From the NCBI GenBank assembly GCA_035504075.1, contig DATJSO010000032.1, positions 1 through 7,793 on the forward strand: 7,793 bases of DNA. The letters are read 5' to 3'. Of the stretch, positions 1 to 5,318 are shown piece by piece (the stretch's first letter is position 1; each line of letters opens with the position of its first letter). The stretch is from DATARH01 sp035504075 (lineage in GTDB: Bacteria; Pseudomonadota; Alphaproteobacteria; ATCC43930; CGMCC-115725). The notes below the pieces were generated by a model, which worked only from the letters and a program-made list of their open reading frames with translations, ran no database searches and was not told the origin of the DNA. The translations under genes were made by a program, and so were the position numbers.

Positions 1-294
1 GGCGGCATCCTGCAGGCGGCGAGCTGGACGCTCTACGAAAGCGTGCGGTTCGACCGCACGCGCATCCTGAGCCGCGACTGGAGCAGCTATCCGATCATGC
101 GTTTTTCCGATGTGCCGGACAGCGTCGGGGTGCATGTCATCGACCGGCCCGGCGAGCCGTTCCTCGGCACGGGCGAGGCGGCGCAAGGCCCGGCCGCGGC
201 GGCGATCGGCAATGCGATCGCCGATGCCGTCGGGGTCAGGATGCGCGACATCCCGATCACGCCGGAGCGCGTCAAGGCGGCGATCGGGATATAG
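1..294 (+). CDS. Molybdopterin-binding subunit of a xanthine dehydrogenase/IorB-type oxidoreductase, C-terminal fragment
   Basis: This is the last 97 codons of a gene that begins left of the window, read in frame 1 and ending at TAG 292-294. The family is the large molybdenum-cofactor subunit of molybdopterin hydroxylases (isoquinoline 1-oxidoreductase beta or nicotinate dehydrogenase subunit B type), which hydroxylate N-heterocycles or oxidise aldehydes using water and pass electrons to 2Fe-2S partners. Visible hallmarks are the GGILQAASWTLYE helix start, the SRDWSSYPIMRFSDVP segment, and GEPFLGTGEAAQGPAAAAIGNA. In the last, the Glu of GTGE (codon 175-177) aligns with the catalytic base that activates the Mo-bound hydroxyl. 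The ending ITPERVKAAIGI is the usual C-terminus of the family. The substrate cannot be told from this tail. The partner 2Fe-2S subunit, if co-transcribed, must lie upstream, because the next gene is on the opposite strand 16 bp away. Family assignment is firm; the IorB-like subfamily call is by recognition only. Confidence 0.9.
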   Translation, partial: GGILQAASWTLYESVRFDRTRILSRDWSSYPIMRFSDVPDSVGVHVIDRPGEPFLGTGEAAQGPAAAAIGNAIADAVGVRMRDIPITPERVKAAIGI

Positions 295-310
295 CGGCGC
301 GCGTCGGCGA

Positions 311-787
311 TCAGTCCGCGCGCTTCCAGAAGCGGGTGATGAAGCCGCGCTGATCGACCGGCCACGGTGGGCCGACCGTTGCCGCTTTGCCGCCGCTGCA
401 GCGCCAACGATAAACCGTATCGTGCCCGGTCACGTACATCGGAATGAACTCGCTGTCGGGATGGCTGGCGCACCATTGCTCGGCCGCCGGCAGATCGCGG
501 CCGGTATTGGCCTTGCCGCACGGCAGGTTGGCGCCCGTGTTGCACAGCAGCACATGCCCCTCCATGCAGCGTAGGAAGGTCGAGCGGCGGATCTGCGCCG
601 CGGGCATCGCCTCGATGCCGAACAATTCGCCTGCCCTGCCGGTCAGCGAGGGCGGCAACGGTCGCAGCCGGTCGCTGGTCCCGACGCGCCGGCACAGCGC
701 ACCGGGCGACGCCGCCGGCGCCGGCGCCGCGGCCGCCACCAACCCGGCGAGTACGATCAGCACGATTCCGATGCCGTTCAGGCGCAT
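311..787 (-). CDS. Small exported six-cysteine protein of unknown function
   Basis: A 158-residue protein ending at TGA (complement of 311-313). The N-terminus MRLNGIGIVLIVLAGL then Ala/Pro-rich APAPAAS is a typical Sec signal peptide, with cleavage likely near residues 26-30, so the mature protein should be periplasmic or secreted. The mature part holds six cysteines (in the contexts GALC, FLRC, VLLC, NLPC, EQWC and WRC), enough for three disulfides, and short conserved-looking blocks GANLPCGKA, FIPMYVTGHDTVYRW and GFITRFWK. I recognise the general look from uncharacterised alphaproteobacterial proteins but know no function for it. The start is uncertain. ATG 787 gives a compact signal peptide and has a run of five G about 5 nt upstream. 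ATG 817, ten codons earlier, has GGAG (complement of 827-830) 9 nt upstream and would give a longer, Arg-containing n-region. It converges with the oxidoreductase gene on the left and diverges from the racemase on the right. It is not a lipoprotein, as no lipobox precedes a Cys near the cleavage site. Confidence 0.78.
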   Translation of the reverse strand: MRLNGIGIVLIVLAGLVAAAAPAPAASPGALCRRVGTSDRLRPLPPSLTGRAGELFGIEAMPAAQIRRSTFLRCMEGHVLLCNTGANLPCGKANTGRDLPAAEQWCASHPDSEFIPMYVTGHDTVYRWRCSGGKAATVGPPWPVDQRGFITRFWKRAD

Positions 788-843
788 CGCAACCCCCGCG
801 CGACGCCACGCCGCCATGCTGCTAAGCTCCGCGGTAAACAGCA

Positions 844-849
844 AGAGGA
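844..849 (+). promoter_or_regulatory. Shine-Dalgarno site of the racemase gene
   Basis: AGAGGA lies 8 nt before ATG 858 and is a good match to the anti-Shine-Dalgarno complement. It decides the start of the racemase: the reading frame stays open far upstream, to beyond position 450, but that extension overlaps the secreted-protein gene on the other strand, while residue 1 at 858 gives the standard family N-terminus (MGPLAGVMIVELAG). Confidence 0.75.
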
Positions 850-857
850 CGTCGCCG

Positions 858-2024
858 ATGGGACCGCTCGCAGGGGTCATGATCGTCGAACTGGCCGGCA
901 TCGGACCGGGGCCGTTTTGCGCGATGCTGCTCGCCGACATGGGGGCGGAGGTGATCCGCGTCGATCGCGCCGCCAATGTCGGCCGCGACATCGGCCGCGA
1001 AGGCGAGCATTCGCGCTTCGGCCTGTTGCAGCGGGGCCGCCGCAACATCGCCGTCGATCTGAAACACCCGGCGGCCGTCGCCGCCGTCCTGCGCCTGATC
1101 GACCGCGCCGACGGGCTGATCGAGGGATTTCGGCCGGGCGTCACGGAGCGGCTCGGCCTCGGCCCCGATACCTGCCTCGCGCGCAACCCGAAACTCGTTT
1201 ACGGCCGGATGACCGGCTGGGGCCAGGACGGGCCGATCGCGCATGTCGCCGGCCACGACATCAATTACATCGCGCTGTCCGGTGCGCTCGCGGCGATCGG
1301 CGAGCCGGGCGGACCGCCTGTGCCGCCGCTCAATCTCGTCGGCGATTTCGGCGGCGGTGCGCTGTATCTGGCGATGGGTGTGCTTGCCGGCATACTCAGC
1401 GCGCGCGCCACCGGCAGGGGGCAGGTCGTCGATTGCTCGATGGTCGAAGGGTCGGCCTCGCTGATGATGATGATGTACGGCGCGCTCGCCGCCGGCGCGT
1501 GGAACGAACGGCGCGGCAGCAACCGCACCGACGGCGGCGCGCATTTCTACCACGTCTATGAGACGAAGGACGGCGAGTACGTTTCGGTCGGCTCGATCGA
1601 GCCGCAATTCTACGCGTTGCTGCTGCAGCACACCGGCCTCGACGCCGCCGCCGATCTGCCGGCGCAGCGCAACCAGAGTGCATGGCCCGCGATGCGCGAG
1701 CGCCTGGCGCACATCTTCAAGCAGAAGACCCGCGCCGAATGGACCGCGATCATGCAGGATAGCGACATCTGCTTCGCCCCGGTCTTGCGCATGTCGGAGG
1801 CGATCGAGCATCCGCACAACCGCCATCGCGAAAGCTTTGTCAGCATCGACGGCGTCGTGCAGCCGGCCCCGGCACCGCGCTTTCTCGGCACGCCGTCGCG
1901 CGTGCAGCGGCCGCCCGCGCGCACCGGCGAGCACACCGACGCGATTCTCGGCGATTTCGGCTTTTCCGCCGACGAGATCGCAGCCCTGCATGCGGAAGGC
2001 GCGATTGCGTCGGCGCCCGGCTGA
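858..2024 (+). CDS. mcr: Alpha-methylacyl-CoA racemase (CaiB/BaiF CoA-transferase superfamily)
   Basis: A complete 388-residue protein, close to the usual length of about 360-390. The family interconverts (2R)- and (2S)-2-methylacyl-CoA by 1,1-proton transfer, so that methyl-branched fatty acyl, sterol side-chain or related acyl-CoAs can enter beta-oxidation; it is cytosolic and dimeric. Sequence support: the N-terminal LxGVxIVELAGIGPGPFCAMLLADMGAEVIRVD signature, IAVDLK at residues 64-69, EGFRPGV at 89-95, and GRMTGWGQDGP at 116-126. Candidate catalytic residues are His133 (GHDINY), Asp163 (VGDFGGG) and Glu248 (GSIEPQFY). Their spacings of 30 and 85 equal those I recall for His126, Asp156 and Glu241 of M. 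tuberculosis MCR. True class III CoA-transferases instead carry a nucleophilic Asp near residue 169 and lack this triad, so a racemase is preferred. A run of four Met (residues 203-206) may belong to the methionine-rich acyl-binding surface. The gene stands alone, between divergent and convergent neighbours. The substrate is unknown, and the symbol follows the mycobacterial name. Confidence 0.9.
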   Translation: MGPLAGVMIVELAGIGPGPFCAMLLADMGAEVIRVDRAANVGRDIGREGEHSRFGLLQRGRRNIAVDLKHPAAVAAVLRLIDRADGLIEGFRPGVTERLGLGPDTCLARNPKLVYGRMTGWGQDGPIAHVAGHDINYIALSGALAAIGEPGGPPVPPLNLVGDFGGGALYLAMGVLAGILSARATGRGQVVDCSMVEGSASLMMMMYGALAAGAWNERRGSNRTDGGAHFYHVYETKDGEYVSVGSIEPQFYALLLQHTGLDAAADLPAQRNQSAWPAMRERLAHIFKQKTRAEWTAIMQDSDICFAPVLRMSEAIEHPHNRHRESFVSIDGVVQPAPAPRFLGTPSRVQRPPARTGEHTDAILGDFGFSADEIAALHAEGAIASAPG

Positions 2025-2061
2025 TCGGCTCCGTGAGGCGGGGCGAAAAGAACGTGTGCTG

Positions 2062-5000
2062 TCAGTCGGCGGCCGGCGGCGATGCCCCGGGGGCGTCGGC
2101 GAACGGGTCGAACAGCTGGCGCAGAAAGCCGGGCGCCAGCGCGCTCAGCGGGTTGACCCAGACTTGCGGGTCGGCGCCCGCGCCGCTGATCCGGTACTCG
2201 GCCGCAAACAGGCCCTGCGAGCCGCCGCCGAACAACGGCCCGATGATCGGCACGTGGCCGACGATCGAGTTCAGCGCATAGGCCGGCGCGACCGTTCCCT
2301 GCAATCCGAGGCGGTCGCCAGCAATGTCGACCCACCCCTTCGCCGTGATCCCCAGCGACTCGCCATAGGCCAAGAGCCGCTGCAGCGTCAGGCGGCCGCC
2401 ACCATAAGAGATGTCGCCGCGCAGTTCGATGAAGGGCAGCCCCGAACCGGACAGCGTGCTCGCCAGCCCGGTCAGCGAGGGCAGCGCCAGCAGGCGCGCC
2501 AGGATCGGCGTGCGGTTGACGACGTAATTGCTGCCGTCGAGATGGGCGCGCAGCACGCGTTGCGCGCCGACCTGCGACAGCTGTCCGTCAAGCTGCAGCT
2601 TGCCGCCGACGACATTGTCGGCGATGTCGAGCAGCCTCAGCGTATCGCCGAGATCATCCGATTGGAGGACCAGCTTGCGGCCGCCGCCGTCGCCGAATTG
2701 CAGCGCCAGCTTGTGCCCGTCGGGGAACTGGCCGGCAACCTGCCCCGATTGCCAGACCCCGCCGACCCGCAGCAACCGCCCGCCGACCTGGCGCAGTTCG
2801 CGCGCGCCGCCGAACGACAGCCGATCGATGCGGAAATTGACGTCGAGCGGCGGCGAATCGCTCGCTGGATCGGCGGCCGTCGCGCTCTGCAGCAGATGGC
2901 TGGCGTCGGCACGCGGCGCATAGATGTCGGCGCGCCAGCCGCCGTCCGCGCGGCGCGTTACCGTACCGCTCAGATCGTCGCCGCCGATCGTCAGCCGATT
3001 GATCGCGATCAGGGCGATCGATTTACCGTCGGGGGAAAGAGCCGCGCTCAGCCGGCCGTTGAGCCCGGCCGCGGTGACAATGATCTGCGGGATGCCGGCG
3101 ATTTTCTGATCCGCCAGATCGAGCACAATCCGCGCGCTGCCGGGCTGCCCGGCCGCCTTTTCCCAACCGGCTTCGGGCACCGAGAGGGCGGCGTCGCGCA
3201 GGTCAAGCAGGGCGACGGCCTGACCGCTGTGGGCGGCGGCGGGCGAATAAGTCGCGTCGATCGCAATCGGACCGTTGAGGCGGTCGGGCGCGATATCGAG
3301 GCCGAGCCGTTGCTGCGCAGCGGCATCGAGCGTCAGGCCGACCCGGAAGACGGCATGCGCGCCGCTCGCGGTGTTGAACGGCACGTCCGCCTGCAATCTG
3401 GCGGGAATGTCGGCGAACAGCCCGGTGCCGCGCAACCGCGCGCCGGTGCGGTCGAGATCGAGCGCAAAGCGGCCGACGCGGATGCCGTGGCCGAGGGCGA
3501 GATCGGGGATGCTGATGTCGGTCAGCGTCGCTTCGGCGCCGTAATCGATCGCGGCGAGCTTCAGATCGGCGAGCAGCGGAAACCGGAAATGCAGGCGGGT
3601 TTCGCCGCGCCCGCCGACCCGTTCCGAGTCGAGACCGATCTTTTGGGCATAACGCAGCGGCCGCGAGTCGATGACCTGCAGCGCATCCCTGACCGGCCCG
3701 ACGACCCCGAGGTCGATCGTCATCCATTGGGTGTGCTGCGCCAGGTCGCTGATCGTCAGCGAGCCGCCGGCTGCGATCTTGAGACCCTTCAGGTCGCCGC
3801 CGGTCGGGGTGAACACCAGTTTGTCGCCGGCAAACGTCGCCGTGCCGGCGACGTCGCGCACCGGCGGCAGGCCGCGCAGGTAGGTGACGGACAGCCCGTG
3901 GTAGTGCAGCCGCCCGTCGGCGGTGACGACGCGCGCGGTATGGGCAACCGTATCGAGATCGAGGGTCATGCTGAGCCCGCCCTCGTCAAGCATGCCGTCG
4001 CGAATGTTTTCGAGTGCCCAGGTGCGGGCGCCGGGGTAAAACGCCGGCGACCACAGCGCCGCAAAGCGCGCGACCGGCACATGCGTCAGCGCCGCGGCGA
4101 ACCGCCCCGTCAGATGCGGCTGCGGCTTACCGGCCTGCCCGGCGACCAGTGCGGGGGTGACGCCATTCACGATTCCATGCAGCGACAGCCTGGTGCCGCC
4201 GCCGAGATCGATATTGAGGCTGGCAAGGCGCAGCGCGTCGTTTTCCGGCGCATAGGTCGCGTGCAGCTCGCCCTGCTCGACCCGGACGCCGCCCATCGGC
4301 AGCCAGCCGCTGTAAATGTGCCCCTTGCCGAGCGCCAAATCGAGGCGCGAACCCTGCGGCCGACCGCGCTGCAGATCGATCTGCGTCTGCAGCGTGCCCG
4401 AAACCGGGGCGGCGATGTGACGCAGTCCCGCCAGCTCGGGGATCAGCGGCGGCAGCGCATCGGGTTTCACCCCGTCGATCGCCAGATCGAGATCGAGCAG
4501 CTGGCGTTCCGCGCGAAAGCGATAGCTCGCGTGCAGTTCCGGCATCGTGTCGCCGAGCGGCAGGGCAAACGAGACATCGCCGCGCGTGCCCTTGCGATCG
4601 CGATCGATCGCGACATCGACGCGATCGGCCCGCCAGGTGCGGCCGCTGCTGCGGTCGTGCACGAACACCGTCGCATCGCGGATGCTGATGCGATGCAGCA
4701 GGGCGAGCGGCGCGTCCGGGCGGGGCGGCCCGGCCAGCCGTTCGAGCGCGCGCGGTCCGAGATCGGACGCCCGATCGCCGCCGATCTGCGCGCTGATCGC
4801 GCCGCCGGCACCGCGCGAAAGATGCAGCACCGGACGTTCGATGACGAGTGCGGTCGGCTCGAGCCGGCCGTGCAGCAGCGCGCCGAGCGCGAAACCGGCG
4901 GCCATTTCGGGAAAGCGCGCCAGCGGTGTGCCGTCCGGCCGCGATAGGCGAACGTCGTCGGCCCGCAATTCGAGCTGATGGCTCGCACCGTCGATGCCGA

Positions 5001-5277
5001 TCCGCACCCCGGACAGTGCGATCTTGAATTCGATGCCGGAGCGCAAGAGGCCCGCTTCGACATAGGGGGCGAGCCAGTTCAGCTCGATCGGTCCCTGCAT
5101 CAGCCGCCAGATGCTGAACGCCGCAGCGAGTATCAGCACCGCTGCGACGGCGCCGACCCAGCGCAGCACGTGATGCGCGCCCCGTCCGACATGGCGCGCC
5201 GCGGCCCGGTGAAATCGCCGTCCGAACCGAGACGCCGTCGCCGTATCGACCTCCTGCGGCCGATCTTGACCCGTCAC
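2062..5277 (-). CDS. AsmA-like/YhdP-family (DUF3971) envelope protein
   Basis: About 1071 residues ending at TGA (complement of 2062-2064). One hydrophobic segment near residues 40-57 (WVGAVAAVLILAAAFSIW) follows a basic N-terminus, giving an inner-membrane anchor with a huge periplasmic part. The rest is mainly alternating beta-type sequence, as in AsmA/TamB/YhdP proteins, which in E. coli contribute to phospholipid movement between inner and outer membranes. Recognisable parts are the post-anchor GPIELNWLAPYVEAGL, a DUF3971-like middle with PLRYAQKIGLD at about 540, and an AsmA-like C-terminal region with GTVAPAYALNSIVGHVPIIG around residue 1000 and NPLSALAPG from 1042. The start is uncertain. 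GTG 5277 retains a charged tail before the anchor but has no good ribosome site. GTG 5169 (37th codon) sits just before the anchor behind GGACGGGG and would widen the gap to glnE. The frame also stays open upstream into glnE. Family placement is solid; the lipid-transport role is inferred from E. coli relatives. Confidence 0.86.
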   Translation of the reverse strand: MTGQDRPQEVDTATASRFGRRFHRAAARHVGRGAHHVLRWVGAVAAVLILAAAFSIWRLMQGPIELNWLAPYVEAGLLRSGIEFKIALSGVRIGIDGASHQLELRADDVRLSRPDGTPLARFPEMAAGFALGALLHGRLEPTALVIERPVLHLSRGAGGAISAQIGGDRASDLGPRALERLAGPPRPDAPLALLHRISIRDATVFVHDRSSGRTWRADRVDVAIDRDRKGTRGDVSFALPLGDTMPELHASYRFRAERQLLDLDLAIDGVKPDALPPLIPELAGLRHIAAPVSGTLQTQIDLQRGRPQGSRLDLALGKGHIYSGWLPMGGVRVEQGELHATYAPENDALRLASLNIDLGGGTRLSLHGIVNGVTPALVAGQAGKPQPHLTGRFAAALTHVPVARFAALWSPAFYPGARTWALENIRDGMLDEGGLSMTLDLDTVAHTARVVTADGRLHYHGLSVTYLRGLPPVRDVAGTATFAGDKLVFTPTGGDLKGLKIAAGGSLTISDLAQHTQWMTIDLGVVGPVRDALQVIDSRPLRYAQKIGLDSERVGGRGETRLHFRFPLLADLKLAAIDYGAEATLTDISIPDLALGHGIRVGRFALDLDRTGARLRGTGLFADIPARLQADVPFNTASGAHAVFRVGLTLDAAAQQRLGLDIAPDRLNGPIAIDATYSPAAAHSGQAVALLDLRDAALSVPEAGWEKAAGQPGSARIVLDLADQKIAGIPQIIVTAAGLNGRLSAALSPDGKSIALIAINRLTIGGDDLSGTVTRRADGGWRADIYAPRADASHLLQSATAADPASDSPPLDVNFRIDRLSFGGARELRQVGGRLLRVGGVWQSGQVAGQFPDGHKLALQFGDGGGRKLVLQSDDLGDTLRLLDIADNVVGGKLQLDGQLSQVGAQRVLRAHLDGSNYVVNRTPILARLLALPSLTGLASTLSGSGLPFIELRGDISYGGGRLTLQRLLAYGESLGITAKGWVDIAGDRLGLQGTVAPAYALNSIVGHVPIIGPLFGGGSQGLFAAEYRISGAGADPQVWVNPLSALAPGFLRQLFDPFADAPGASPPAAD

Positions 5278-5318
5278 GGCAATCGGGCGAGCCTTGCCGT
5301 GTTCCGCCAGTTTTTCCG
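5278..5318. other. Divergent start region between the AsmA-like gene and glnE
   Basis: Only 41 bp separate the proposed GTG of the AsmA-like gene (5277) from the ATG of glnE (5319). The stretch is GC-rich apart from a five-T run at 5311-5315 just before glnE. I see no convincing -35/-10 pair for either direction and no strong Shine-Dalgarno for glnE. Promoters for both genes must therefore lie partly within the opposing coding sequences, unless the AsmA-like gene really starts at 5169, in which case the gap is 149 bp. Confidence 0.5.

Noticed and set aside
713..735. GGCGCCGGCGCC-like repeat with self-complementarity
   Set aside because: It is explained by Ala/Pro/Gly codons at the signal-peptide cleavage region of the small exported protein.
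822..1991. A 389-codon open frame on the - strand opposite the racemase
   Set aside because: It has no recognisable motif and mirrors the racemase coding sequence, whose catalytic residues and start site are well supported.
1..2024. Possible catabolic operon linking the molybdopterin oxidoreductase with the racemase
   Set aside because: An oppositely oriented gene lies between them and the racemase has its own ribosome site after a divergent gap, so co-transcription is not supported.
2081..2097. Inverted repeat GATGCCCCGGGGGCGTC near the 3' end of the AsmA-like gene, as a possible terminator
   Set aside because: It lies before the stop codon, within coding sequence, and no T tract follows in the direction of transcription.
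4598..4613. Perfect 16-bp palindrome TCGCGATCGATCGCGA
   Set aside because: It lies inside the AsmA-like coding sequence, where it encodes AIDRDR-type residues. CGATCG/GCGATCGC words are frequent throughout this GC-rich window, so no operator role is supported.
1558..4947. A 1129-codon open frame on the + strand, opposite the AsmA-like gene and the end of the racemase
   Set aside because: Its translation is Arg/Ala/Gln-rich with no domain or motif, and it lies antisense to a gene with clear family signatures. High GC suppresses stop codons in such shadow frames.
5266..5271. TTGACC, a near-consensus -35 box upstream of glnE
   Set aside because: No acceptable -10 element occurs 16-18 bp downstream, so a promoter cannot be supported.
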